64,000 bases of DNA from Sternotherus odoratus (lineage: Eukaryota > Chordata > Testudines > Kinosternidae). The DNA is taken from contig JAVMKO010000003.1 of NCBI GenBank assembly GCA_032164245.1, positions 87,402,390 through 87,466,389 of the forward strand, written 5' to 3'. Shown here piece after piece: positions 1 through 11,189 of this stretch. Made by a program: the position numbers and the translations under genes. Every line of letters begins with the position of its first letter. The stretch's first letter is position 1. The notes below the pieces were generated by a model. The model was not told where the DNA came from. It saw only the letters and a list, made by a program, of their open reading frames with translations, and did not search any database.

Positions 1-900
1 TTACTCAAGTACTCACATCATATTCCGCTAAATTGGGCAGCTGAAACGTGTAACCCACTTCAGCCCATTCCATCACCGGCCCACCCGCGCCCGTAATACA
101 GATTTTGCTGCTGCTGTCAGTCGCCAGGCTGCCATTTAATCCATCTGGCTTCGTTCAGTGATGTATCACCTATGGTATCGCTTCTCACCTCTTTACCCAA
201 AATCCAGGAGGCAGCTGTTTCCTCCGTGCAAGGTCCAAGGTCTTTCTTTATAGCCCTGATCTCCTCAGAGCACACTTTAGTAAGGGTTTGGGACATTACG
301 TCGGTCTTGGCATTCTTTCCCTCCCAATGTCCGACCTCCATTCAGCTTATGGTTACTGGGGCCATGGCAAAGTTACCTCTTCCAGGATCAGACAAGGCCA
401 ATTGTTATTTTAAAGGAGTGTAAGGAGCAAGCCACAAGCAGCAACGGATCTATGACTCACTGTCCATCATCTGATCATGCTACCAAGAGTACAAATCATC
501 ATTATTATTGTTGTCATAAGGGTTCTCATCCCCTGATCCTGAGGGCAACATAAGAGGACAATGAGCATGTACCGCATTAACAGCAGCTTGGGCTACCTGT
601 AGTCGCTGTTGCAACAATGATATTTCTGGCCTACATCCAGCATTAACAACCATGGTACCATGTGCCTGTGTGTCAAACATTACAACAATGGTAGCCTGTG
701 CTGCAGTATGCCTCTGTTCTAGGCAGTGGTTCTGTTCTGTCAGCTTCTCAATTTCTTATCAGCAATAGCATTGGCCGGCAAAGCAGCCTTTCCTTCCTGT
801 AGCTGTTTTAAATGCTCCTGACAAGCCGCCACTTTGGAAACTGCAGTATTTGCTCCACAGCATCACCTAGATGCTGGGAGTCGTCTTTTACTAGCTATAT
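1..900 (-). pseudogene. Degraded retroviral-like coding remnant, possibly gag-like
   Basis: Several minus-strand frames look coding but are broken by stops and frameshifts (117-341, 480-680, and a frame near 1-117). The 480-720 stretch is Gln/Ala-rich and coiled-coil-like, then acidic and Asn-rich. The adjoining LTR supports a retroviral origin, but that LTR has its own target duplication and need not belong to it. The family was not recognised; it may continue past the left edge. A diverged cellular pseudogene is also possible. Confidence 0.3.
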
Positions 901-942
901 GAAGTCTCTTTAAGGCAACTCATCTTTATTCTTATTGGTGAG

Positions 943-1569
943 TGTAGTGGGGCAGATGCCCCTCTCTGATATACAGGGATTAAAAGCAGCCAAGCTAGGC
1001 TGAGTGGGGAAGCAGCCGTAGCTGTGGCCAGTTTCAATCAGGGCCCAGTTGGCCCTTATAAGAGGGCTGGGCCAGGAGCTAGGGGGAGTCTCTCTCTAGC
1101 TCTGGAGAGAGAAGGACCTGGCTACCTGGGTGCAAGGATGCCTGAGGCTGAGTAGTGCTGGGGAAAGGCAAGAGGAGTTGGGGAGCTCCAGCCTAGTAAC
1201 TCCCCAGGCTGCAGGCCTTGTGCAAGGCCTAAAGAAGGTACTGGTGTATTCTGGGGGTAGGCAGAGGCAGCTGGTCCAACCCCCCTTGCCAGTGCTAAGT
1301 TATTTATAGACTGCAGTCTGCCCTAGGGAGCGCCACTGAAGCAAAGTGGGGATAGAAGATTTGGGGTTTCTGTGGGAGGGAAGACCCAAACTGTGGGTTA
1401 CTACTGGGGACAGAACCTCAAGGTAAAGAGGCACCGGGATCTGAGAGGGACACGGGACCAGCAGCAGGCGAGACACTGGCCTGCAGAGGGCATTCTGTAT
1501 GCTGGAAAAGAGCTAATTCCCAGATGACCATCAGGAGGTGTCATGCCAGTGAGTCTTTGCTTTGCTACA
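943..1569 (+). mobile_element. Probable solo LTR
   Basis: The element begins TGTAGTGGGG and ends TTTGCTACA, so its ends are TGTAG...CTACA inverted. The flanks GTGAG (938-942) and GTGGG (1570-1574) match at four of five bases, consistent with a 5-bp target duplication. A TATA-like CTTATAAG lies near 1058. No retroviral genes adjoin it within the duplication. Confidence 0.7.
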
Positions 1570-1794
1570 GTGGGTTTGGGAAGACTCCCTGAGTCTCTTT
1601 CCCACCCATCTATCCCACTGATTACATAGTTGACCACAGAGGTCACTTGTAGATAAGTTTCCTGGCCACCACACAGAGCCTGTGCTCTTGTGCCTGTGGT
1701 CCTATAACCACCTTTCCCTGATATTAAAGAAGGGTAAGGCACCAGTCAAAACAAAGGTTTGTCCTGCCAGGGCAGTGGTCTCACTCGTAATCCA

Positions 1795-2136
1795 CCCTGG
1801 ACACTGAGGGGAAGGCTGGGCGGGCGGGCTGGCTGCTGGCTCCCGGGTCCCGCCCGAGTCCCGCCAGCGGGTGGGCTGCCAGGTCCCACCCGAGTCCCAG
1901 CAGCGGGCGGGCTGGCGGGCTGGCTGCCGGCTCCCGCCCGGGTCCCGACAGCGGGCGAGCTGGCTGCCGCCCGGGTCCCAGTAGCAGGCGAGCTGCGAAG
2001 CTGCCGCCCTGACCCTGTGGTGGTCGGGCTACTGCTCCGACAGCTCGGGGTTTTTTTTTTTATTAAATAACGGACTTTTTGATTTAACGGACACCCCCTC
2101 GCCCGAATTAGTCCGTTAAATGGAGGTTTTATTGTG
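1795..2136 (-). mobile_element. Truncated pogo-like element with GC-rich internal repeats
   Basis: The right end carries AATAACGGAC, GCCCGAATTAGTCCGTTAAA and GGAGGTTTTATTGTG next to TA. This is the inverse of the left end of the 19160-20148 element. Its inner part, 1795-2045, is an imperfect array of about 60 bp units built on GGCTGGCTGC and CCGGGTCCC. The other terminal repeat is missing. The 103-codon frame at 1759-2070 is a product of the array. Confidence 0.7.
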
Positions 2137-2369
2137 TATATGTATGGTTTAATTTAATACTGTCTCTATGATTTGAAGGGGTCCTAGTAGCAAGAACAAA
2201 GCAGGGGGTTCCCTGTCTGTTGTCATCCAATGTCTGAGGGGAATTGAACTCCCCTCTCTGCCTAGAGACAGGCTTATTTTCAAGTTTGCACATGTGCAGT
2301 GGGGTTGTTTACTTCAGACTGTAAAAGGTGAGACAGACTTTTCCCTTTTTCTGCCAAAACATAACAGTA

Positions 2370-2955
2370 ACCAACTGCTAATCATAACTGTTGTCTGTGA
2401 ATTCTGTGCATGGCAGGACTGAACTGTCTCTCACTAGCTATGGTCTCTGCATATGGTCCATGGCCAGTTAACTTACCCTACAGCCGTGGCATCCTGCATT
2501 CTGCTTGTTGTCCCATAAAGTTGGTCATGAACCTCCCTCTGTAGTTGACCAAGGCCTCCTGAACAATGAAGTACCATCCTTTCCAATTTACTTAATCATG
2601 TGCATGTTGTGGGGGAGCTAATAGGTACAATTTGGGAAGTCCATTCAGTGAAAGCCTTCTGTTTCAGAGACCTTTCCAATCTTAACCACCTGTGGGTAAA
2701 CCAAAGCCATAATTGCCTTGCAAACCTCCATCACCCCAGCACCGACTGTTCACTTCCTGACAGCAAACTGCTCAGCCACCGATCTATAAAAGTCCAGGGT
2801 GGCCAGCTTCCAGATGGTAACAGCAACACACTTCTGGACTAGAACAGACAGTCTCATCTGGGTATTCCGGCATGGAAAGGCTAGGGCAAGCTCCTTACTT
2901 AGACCACCTTACTGGAGCTTTCTCATTCAGACGTTCTGAGCCTGCTGCTGGCAGG
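2370..2955 (-). pseudogene. PIF/Harbinger transposase pseudogene, 3' part
   Basis: The minus-strand translation contains VTIWKLATLDFYRSVAEQF, then an in-frame TGA in place of a serine codon, then TVGAGVMEVCKAIMAL. This matches the helix-turn-helix start of HARBI1-like transposases. Later sequence is frameshifted. The 5' part of the same gene resumes at 5566 after a large insertion. Confidence 0.75.
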
Positions 2956-3338
2956 GCCGGATTATGACATTTTGAGGCCCAGGGCTATGTCAAATCTAAG
3001 AGGACCCCATACTGTAAAAAATGAATGTAGTATTGGCACAGAAAGGACATTGAATATGTAAACATTCAAGTTTATTTGCATATATACAAAGGCAAAGTTG
3101 TAAAAATAGAATAATCTTCATTTTCAGCAGCCTTCTCTGTAATGATGACATTGTGACAAATCAATTTTAGATAAATTCTTTGAACTAATTGCATGTCAGT
3201 AAAGTAGAAGTAAACAATACAACATCAAAAATACAGTGATTAATACAATTTACTAGAAGCGTTCTCAGGAAGTGTTTCTTCTCTGTTGGGGCATCTAAAT
3301 TGTGGAATTCCTTTTCCGAATACGCAATGAGACTCTTA

Positions 3339-3634
3339 GCCCTGGACTATGGGGGGTGGTGGGATCGATCTAAGATGCACAACTTCAGCTATGAGAATAG
3401 CGTAGCTGAAGTCGACATACCTAGATCGACTTATTGTGTTGTCTTCACGGCGCTGAGTCGACTACTGCCACTCCCCTGTCAACTCCACCTGTCCCTCTCG
3501 CAGTGGTGGAGTACAGGAGTCAATGGGACAGCGCTCAGGGGTCGATTTATCGCATCTAGTTTAGTCGAAATCGACCCACCCCCCCGATAGACCGATCTCA
3601 CAGCGTCAATCCCTGCCATAATGTAGACCTGCCC
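3339..3634. mobile_element. PIF/Harbinger-type MITE with TTA duplication
   Basis: The ends GCCCTGGACTAT and (inverted) GGGCAGGTCTACATTATGG are imperfect inverted repeats flanked by TTA at 3336-3338 and 3635-3637. Internally there is a hairpin-forming pair around CTTCAGCTATGAG...GTAGCTGAAGTCGAC. Relatives in this window are at 32424, 62410, 24224, 20925 and 49798. Confidence 0.7.
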
Positions 3635-3938
3635 TTAGAGGATATAAAATGGCAATAGAAGATAATAGGATGTGGATAATGTACAAGCTTAAAGCTCAAC
3701 TTTTAGGTATGTTGATATGACTTATACCAGGTAATAAGTAAACCATCAGAAAATTGTATGCAAGTTGTATTTTTCCAATAAATTGTTTTGGTTTTATAGA
3801 AGGTTATGCTGAATTACCTACTATTGGTACTAAAATTAGTAGCAGAAAGATTTTATTGAAACCAGTAAAAAAAAATATTATAAATATTGATATTTATATA
3901 TCTATACAACAACAAATAATATTTTTATTTAAACATGC

Positions 3939-4189
3939 CAGGGTTTCTCAAACGTCATTGCACCACAACCCCCTTCTGACAACAATAATTACTACAAGAC
4001 CCCAGGAAGAGGAACCGAAGTCTGAGCCCCGCACCCTGGGGAAGTGCTGAAACTTGAGGGCTTCTGCCCTGGGTGGTGGGGCTTAGACTTGGGCTTCAGC
4101 CCTGAGCCCCAACAACTTTAGCAGCCCTGCCAACACCATTAAAACATGGTCGTGTTTTGGGGTCCCGACCCACAGTTTGAGAACTGCTG
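3939..4189. mobile_element. hAT-type MITE
   Basis: The terminal inverted repeats are CAGGGTTTCTCAAAC and GTTTGAGAACTGCTG. The flanks AAACATGC and ATATATGC match at six of eight bases, the duplication size expected for hAT elements. It shares its ends with 34936-35143. Confidence 0.78.
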
Positions 4190-4199
4190 ATATATGCCA

Positions 4200-5560
4200 A
4201 AAACCATGTTTTACCAGGATACTTCTGTGAAAGTTAGTTCTATTTTGTCTGTGCTCTCACAGGAAAATGAGAGAGGATATAGAATTCTTTACACCATTAA
4301 AAAGGAAAATTATCCTTTTCATATGAAAAAAGTTTCATTAAACTTTGTATTTCCCTACCAAAATTATCCAGACTATTTACAAATGTTTATTCCAATTTAA
4401 TTTTTGCTACAAAACAATGAATTGTTGGTTTTTTCTTTTGCCATAGTATAAAAATGCAATGTATTATGCATATGATATGGTATTTATATGTCTATATAAG
4501 ATTTTTAACATAGTATACTACCTATAATAAAATATTATCTTGTGCGCTCCAGACCCGCCGAGCAGAAAATCCCAGCCTTTTTTTCTAGGCAGACGTCTCT
4601 TTGCGTTCACTTCTCTATCCTCCGTCTCCCCCAGGACGACTAATTAATCTTGAGTAAACACTTCAGACACAGAGTGACGACAAGCTATACGCGCAAAAGA
4701 GAATGGTAATCTCTAGACAGACATTGAGAGTGACAAAAACTAACCTATATTCAAGAAAATATGAATAGTATATGCTTTAATAGCCTATAAATCATATATG
4801 CACATAGTTTGAAATAACTTTCCTCACCAAGTACGCAGAATGTTCAGATTCTCTCAAAACCCTCTATCCTTTCATCCGCCCTCTGATATTTACTGTAAAG
4901 TTTCCAGAAACTGACGGAGGGAAGCCAACACAAATTTATCCTCCTCAAGATCCACTCGACCCAAATCCATAAGACAATCACCTGCAAACTCAATCGTGTG
5001 AAGTATGGATAGTGCATGAAGCAGAAAGCTGTGTGCTCATTAAAATACACTATTGTATATATGTACAAATCAAAAGAAGAAAACACACTAACATACGAGT
5101 ATGAGCTTGGCAGGATTGCTTCACGACCACTGCTGTCTCCAACCTCACAATTTTCCTGACTTTTATCGGCAGTGAGATTTATTTATTTCAATACGTTATG
5201 AAGGCCTGGTCAGAATTTTACCAGTAGCAGCTGGCCAACAAAATGCTGCCTGAGGAGACCGATAGCAGACTTACTCCTAGAGACACTAATTTTTATAAGT
5301 ACAATTATTATTTTCTCAGCCCTGGCCTCCCACCTGTCAATAACGAACAATTGGTGAAGGGTCAGGTAAGGGTATGAGTAGCCAGATGTATATATTTTTG
5401 TCCATATTTGAATGAAAAAAATGTCTGTATAGAGAATCTTTTTTCACAGATCTCCTTTATTTATCAACCGATTTTGATAAAATTTTAAACGGAGTCAGGT
5501 TTTTTTTTATAGAGGCCCCTCATGTTGCGAGGCCCTAAGCTGTATCTTAGTTATCTTGTA
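4200..5560. other. Interior of the 2.6-kb insertion, no gene recognised
   Basis: This stretch is AT-rich with short chance frames only. A plus-strand fragment near 4840-5080 has weak LSILS-like residues that could be a worn hAT transposase tail, but this is not secure. Confidence 0.4.
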
Positions 5561-5565
5561 CCTTA

Positions 5566-6030
5566 ATCCAGATGGCTGCTAGTCATCCCAGTTCAATCTG
5601 ACAATGCAGTCCCACCACTCAGTGCTTGTGGTTCTGGTCCAGAACATCCAGTCAGCACAGGGAGATTCCTTAGCTATGAAAAGCTGTGTAAGCTGTCTTC
5701 ACTCCACGCAGTCTGCATGGGCGGGGGTCTCCTTACTAAAGATTGTTGCTACCTCGTGAGAGTGAAAGGCCACTATCAAAAGAGCCTCCGCTGCATCTTT
5801 TGCTCCTGTTGAAGCATCAGGGCATGCCACTAACTCCAAATACAGATAACGGTGATCCTGCAAGGTGCTAACCATGTTCAGCTGCCATTGACATCAGTAG
5901 GAAGTGAGAGCACTCTAAAATGGACCTTTCACATAGGCTTTAAAGTAGTCGAAGGCTCACATTCATCCTGTAAGAAGCTGCAGCACAACAGAAGGATCCA
6001 AGAGTTTTTTGGGGGGAGCCGGGTCCATCC
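5566..6030 (-). pseudogene. PIF/Harbinger transposase pseudogene, 5' part
   Basis: The minus-strand frames include TEWWDCIVRLNWDD at about 5576-5620, followed by a stop codon. This is the acidic tryptophan motif that precedes the FRMRK and ELA helices of Harbinger transposases; those follow at 2955 downward. Upstream sequence to about 6030 is in several frames and badly decayed. Confidence 0.6.
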
Positions 6031-6039
6031 CACATTGCC

Positions 6040-7950
6040 TTAATGGATAAGAGTCAAAGATATCTGGTGCAAGGAGGTTAATTGATTGTGCCCTCTATCT
6101 TGAATATAAACTTTTTTAAAGCTATAATTAGGGTCAATCCGTGAGAAAAATTGGGATAATCAATTAATTCCATTGAAACACATTGGACCTTTATCAAGTT
6201 TTTTCAGGGTGAAAGACAGATTTAAAAAACAGAGAGAAATTAAAAATATAAGGACTGTTCCTCCTAAATAAAGTGGGTCTGGTTGGCACGTGTGTCTGGA
6301 GATTTAAGGTTAACTCCAAACCAAAAAGATGTACGGCTTTGTTCAACAGAACTATAATTATGCAGGCACTGGAAGATATTTTTTATTCCCCTTAGCGCTT
6401 TTACTCACAATTTATACTCCACTGGATGTACTTAATTTTTTTTAAAAAAAATCCTGCACTTTGCAGTTTACATTTGCATAGCGTAGGATTACTGTCAGGA
6501 ACATATATCTGAAGATCCGGGGGAGGCATGAGCTGTTTTCAACATTTCAGTGGGATGGAGAGAAAACAATTTGAAGAAGGGTAGAGGGGAGGACATTTTT
6601 ATTTTTTTAAAAGGAGCAATAAAAAAAAAAGCAGACAAATGTGTCAATCATGAGATATACTTTCTCTTTAATTTTATCACAAATACCAAAGTTCACAGTG
6701 TGTGTGTTGTGCAGATTACGCAGTCAAGGAAGCACAAGGTGTCATAAGATGTGAATGTTGCCATGGTAATTGCTCCCTTTACTGAATATTAAGTTAACGA
6801 ACAAGCCAGTCGACAATCGGGGATGTTAATTTATGAACTCACCTTCTCGGAAATGTTAAACAATATTTATCTATTCCCTTGAATAGGCACAACAGTTTTT
6901 TCTGCCTTAGGCCTCATAAGCCCCAATAAAATAAATTTCCCAGGCTGTCATGACCCTTTTGTAGATAGAGATTTAACTGGATTGTGCATTTAGCTCTTTC
7001 CTATCTTATCCTGTCCTTTGAATTGCAAACTTCTTAAAGAAGCCCCAAAGACACAGGCAATTCCACTGTGCTCCAGTTGTTCAAAAATCATTTTGCTGGT
7101 GTCGGGTTGAATGGCTTAGGTGACCCAGCACTCTTCACTTCTGCTTCATAATGAGCAATGTGTTCCCCTTTGCCTCACTACCTTTGCCGTTAGACACAAG
7201 AGGGACTGAGGGTGGGGTTACTCCTCCTAGGCACGCCAAGATGGGAAGAGGCTCCCTTCCTGCTACTCTAACTGTGCCTGATCTTTACCTTAGATATAAT
7301 ATTCAGCTTCATTTTGTGCCCTAAACTTCGGTGTACTGTTGCTTCTGTAATTAAACCCACAGGCCAGCTCCATGCCAGAGGTGGTTACATTTCAGTGGCA
7401 GAAAAGATTGATTCCTGTGTTATAGGAAGAACTGGCAGCACCACCTATTATTAAGATTGCCCAAGATTTCCTGTTATAAGACTCTGTTTTCAGATACTTA
7501 TAACTTTGCCAACCTTTAGCTGTTTTCCATGCCTGGTGTTAGCCTCCAGCAGCACTTTTACTTTAAACTAAAAAACAAACCAAAAAAACCCCTAAAATGG
7601 TTCCGTTGTTTCCAAGAACGTGGTTAAGGGAAAATACATAATTTTGCCTATGTTAAAAAAAACTATTGTCTAATCATTTCATTCAGAAACTCTAGCACTT
7701 CAATGCTATGGTGCAAAGTTATGAAATTTCACTCTAGCATTAGGCTTGTGCCGTCTTCTGATTCTATGACATCTGGCCAAGTTAGGGGCCTTTGAAACAA
7801 ATCTCAGTTCACACACTCAGCAGACGACTTACTAGAATTTGGTCCCTAAATTCTCCAAAGATTTAATCTGCACCAGCCATTCACCATCCTCTCACATCTA
7901 CTACATGTGAGAAGATTGAGCATGTGCCATCTCTGCAGAGTCAAGTGAGC
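6040..7950. other. Intergenic, nothing recognised
   Basis: This is AT-rich unique-looking sequence with A and T runs. No conserved frame, RNA gene or clear transposon end was seen. Confidence 0.5.
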
Positions 7951-7954
7951 ACCT

Positions 7955-8335
7955 CTAGTTTGGGGCTAATCCGGACTTTTCCTGATCTTGCTCTTCCTGA
8001 CAGCCAGGACTGCTGTGGCACCAGGCACAAGAACCAAGAGCAGGAAGACAGTGTCTCCTGCGCTGTCGATGTCTTGCTGTACTGGTGCCCGGGCAGAATG
8101 GAGAAGGAAGAAGCCCACTGATTGCACCAGTCTTAACCTGGCTTCTCCAAACTGAATGATTATGGGCACCAGTTGTCAGTGGGATACTGAATTTCTTGAG
8201 GCCTTGCTTGACTTTGTCACAATATCTATGCTTTGGCCTTCCTTTGGGTTGCGAGTGGTTCTTACGTTGGCCATAGAGCACAGCCTTCGGCAGTGCTTCA
8301 GTTACCCAGCTGTCAAAGGGGGATGATAATGTCAC
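7955..8335 (-). pseudogene. Possible LINE-derived ORF fragment
   Basis: A 126-codon frame contains VLYGQRKNHSQPKGRPKHRY and later SVWRSQVKTGA. This layout (LYGQL, GRPK-RY-D, then W-R) is common in the post-reverse-transcriptase segment of some vertebrate non-LTR elements. No reverse transcriptase is adjacent, so the assignment is tentative. Confidence 0.4.
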
Positions 8336-8414
8336 AGGGGTATTGTGAACAATTGGGAATCTCCCAGATATTATGGTGAGAGCAGCACAGAAACACCCAG
8401 GAGGAAATTAATAT

Positions 8415-9240
8415 TCTGTCAAGAATCAGAGAGGTAGCCATGTTAGTCTGGAATTGCAGAAGTGACAAAGGGTCCTGTGGCACCTTAAAGCATAAGCTTT
8501 CGTGAGCTAATACCCATTTCGTCGGAAGTGTCCAGGGGCAGGTATAAATAAGTAGGCAAGAACCATGTTGGAGATAACAAGATTAGTCCAATCAGGCTGA
8601 ACCAGCTTGTTATCTCTAATAAGGGAGGGTGAGGTATTCCTCTAGCACCTGAATTGGAGGTGTGAACACGGAGAGAGGAGAAGCTGCTTTTGTAATTAGC
8701 AAGCCATTCAAAATCTCTGTTCAATCCCAAATTGATGGTATCCAATTTGCAAATGAATTGCAGCTCTGCAGTTGCTCTTTGCAGTCTGGTCTTGAAGTTT
8801 TTTTGCTGCAAGATACTGACCTTTAAATCTTTAATTGTGTGTGCAGGGAGATTGAAGTGTTCTCCTAAAGGTTTTTGTATATTGCCATTCCTGATATCTG
8901 ATTTGTGTCTATTTATCCTTTTTCGTCTGGTTTGGCCGATGTACATAGCATATTATTGGTGGCATATAATGGCATATATTACATTGGTAGGTGTGCAGGT
9001 GAATGAACCAGTGATGGTGTGGTTGATCTGGTTAGGTCCTGTGATGGTGTTGCTGGTGTAGATATGTGGGCAGAGTTGGCATCGAGGTTTGTTGCATGGA
9101 TTGGTTCCTGAGTTGGAGTTATTATGGCGCGGTGTGCTGTTGCTGGTGAGAATCTGCTTAAGGTTGGCGGGTTGTCTGTGAGCCAGGACTGGCCTGCCTC
9201 CCAAGGCCTGAGGGAAAGTGAGGGATTATTGTTCAGGATG
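8415..9240 (-). mobile_element. Penelope-like element, 3' half with GIY-YIG endonuclease remnant
   Basis: Reading the minus strand from 9240: a Cys-pair linker (CQLCPHIYTSNTITG, then CTPTNVIYAIICHQ), a frame break at about 8950, then the GIY-YIG core YIGQTRRKRINRHKSDIRNG and an HFNLPAHTIKDL segment. This order is diagnostic of Penelope-like endonucleases. The reverse transcriptase domain is absent. The tail at 8415-8530 is the family terminal sequence that recurs at 11101, 56530 and 58376. The frame break and truncation make it non-functional. Confidence 0.82.
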
Positions 9241-9412
9241 GGTTGTAGATCATAATCATAATCCCTCACTTTCACAGACCTTGGGAGGCAGGCCAGTCCT
9301 GACTCACAGACAACCCGCCAACCTTAAGCAGATTCTCACCAGCAACAGCACACCGCGCCATAATAACTCTAACTCAGGAACCAACCCATGCAACAAACCT
9401 CAATGCCAGGCA
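9079..9412. repeat. Inverted duplication (foldback) of Penelope-like sequence
   Basis: The segment 9079-9230 reappears inverted at about 9250-9412 with only scattered differences; both contain AACCCGCCAACCTTAAGCAG in opposite orientations. The centre is a short spacer around 9240 (TTGTAGATCATAATCATAAT). The right arm ends abruptly at about 9412. Confidence 0.88.
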
Positions 9413-9419
9413 ATATTTA

Positions 9420-11100
9420 CTGCACACCACGTACAAAATCTACACAGAATATTAAAAGTGACCAAACTCAAGAGATTCTTATCAGATGCACACCTTGAGA
9501 ATACCTCTGTCATGGTAGGAGCTATTTGTATGTATCAGAAGAATATTTTCACAATGGCAAGCCCGTAAGTATGTGTGGGGCCCATAGAAATCCCTGGATG
9601 CATAATAGGTTCCGAAATCACAGAACCTGATGCCCGTACCATGCGTGCCAATTAAAGCTCTGGAATCCGTTTAAAAAAAAAAAAAGACTCCCCACAGAAA
9701 TCTGACTTCAGTGTGTATTACAGGGAAAGCACTTATTTTCTGAAGAAAACCCTTAAATAAATGGAAGAATTAAACATTAAGGGCCTAATTCTAAAGTGCA
9801 TACTCATTGCCTAATTTAGGGAACTAAACCTTCATTTAATTAATTATTTATTTTGCTTCTCCTTTGTGCAAGGCCGATCAGGACAGTGATACTTACTCTA
9901 ATGTCTGTGGTGACTGGTCTGATGCAGAAATAGAGGTTAACCTCTGAGTGACGTGACTTGGCAGCGAGACTTAGACTTCACCTGGACAAAGTGCATAGGC
10001 TTCCAAAGTACTGTACTTACATATGCAGGGGCACTATCACAGAATGCTGCATTCACGGCTTGGACAGATTGATTTCAACAGCTACAACTGTTGCGGAGAG
10101 GGAGAGAGAGAGAGTGCGTGTGTGCGTTTAAGCTAAGTGGCTAAAAAAACAGCAGACCAAGACATTTGTTTACAAAGTTCTTCAGCATCTAGAAACTATA
10201 TAATAAGTGTCTGCAAAAAAATTCTTTTTCAACTTGCATATAAAAATGCAGGTAAATCCATGGGATATGGATCAATGTTGTAGTATATGGGAATTGGGTG
10301 ATATGTCTTAATAGTATGGGCTCATTTAATGGGCCTCCCTGTCCTTTGCGGCAGAGGACATCAGAACCCTGCCACAGCAGCAGTGTACTTAAGTAGCTAG
10401 GTCCTGCATATTTGTACATAGTTAACAAATGAGGTTATTTGGAATCCAGATGTGCCAGTGCCGTTTCCCCATGGTCTCAGTATTGTGAAGGGAGCAAGGA
10501 CAAATCAGAGAGTCCATTTTCTGATTAACATTATTGGATACTATTGTTAGTCATGATGTTCTATTGCAGATTATCTACAACAGTCCCAAACTTGGGAAGA
10601 CTGTGCCCTAGGATGCACTGAGATGCTGAGTTTCCAGAAAGGTTCTTTTCTCTTAAGCCTCTTGAAATAGGTTCTTATCATTGGGTATTTCTGCTGCAAT
10701 TACTGCAGGAGGACTCCTTAGTCCATAGAATCCCCAGTGGTCCCAAACACTCTTCCTTCACTGCCTTTCTCTTGAGGTTAAAGGTTGTTTCACCTCTTTT
10801 AGAGGTATGGTTGAAATTCACAAATAACTGCATAAACTCACAGGAGCTGTAGTAAAACAAGCTTTATTAAGAGTGGGAGGTAGGGGGTGTGAATCTGATT
10901 AGAGCAAAACAAACAGTGCACATGACACATCAATTCTTCTGGTCTGTAGAAGCGAATCCCTTTTGTGTTACAGGCAAATAATCAATAGTGTATGTTTCTT
11001 GAGAGTATCCTTTCTCCTCGCTGATTCTTTTGTAGGCAAAAAGTCAAAGACCCCGCTAGTGCCTCAAATCTATTAAGGATTACATTCATTATTGTGGAAA
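9420..11100. other. Intergenic, nothing recognised
   Basis: The stretch includes an A run at about 9673-9685 and a short GA/GT microsatellite at about 10096-10127. No gene or transposon was identified. The part from 10860 on could be a worn LTR, but no ends are visible. Confidence 0.45.
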
Positions 11101-11185
11101 TAACAGAGTCCTGTGGCACCTTAAAGACTAACTAAAGTATTGAAGCATAAGCTTTCGTGGGCTAATACCCACTTCGTCGGATGCC
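11101..11185 (-). mobile_element. Penelope-like element terminal fragment
   Basis: This fragment carries AGTCCTGTGGCACCTTAAAG and CATAAGCTTTCGTGGGCTAA then CCCACTTCGTCGGATG, the same sequence as the terminus of the 8415-9240 element. It is about 85 bp and has no coding part. Strand follows that element. Confidence 0.8.
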
Positions 11186-11189
11186 ATTA

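Larger units (their letters stand above)
2956..5565. mobile_element. 2.6-kb DNA-transposon-like insertion splitting the Harbinger pseudogene
   Basis: The left end reads GGCAGGGCCGGATTATGACA and the right end contains GAGGCCCTAAGC and ACCTTAATCC, so the ends look inverted (CCGGATTA versus TAATCC). The Harbinger frame stops at one side and resumes at the other. It hosts two nested MITEs (3339-3634 and 3939-4189). Its interior, 4200-5540, is AT-rich with no recognised transposase. Exact ends are uncertain by tens of bases. Confidence 0.55.
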
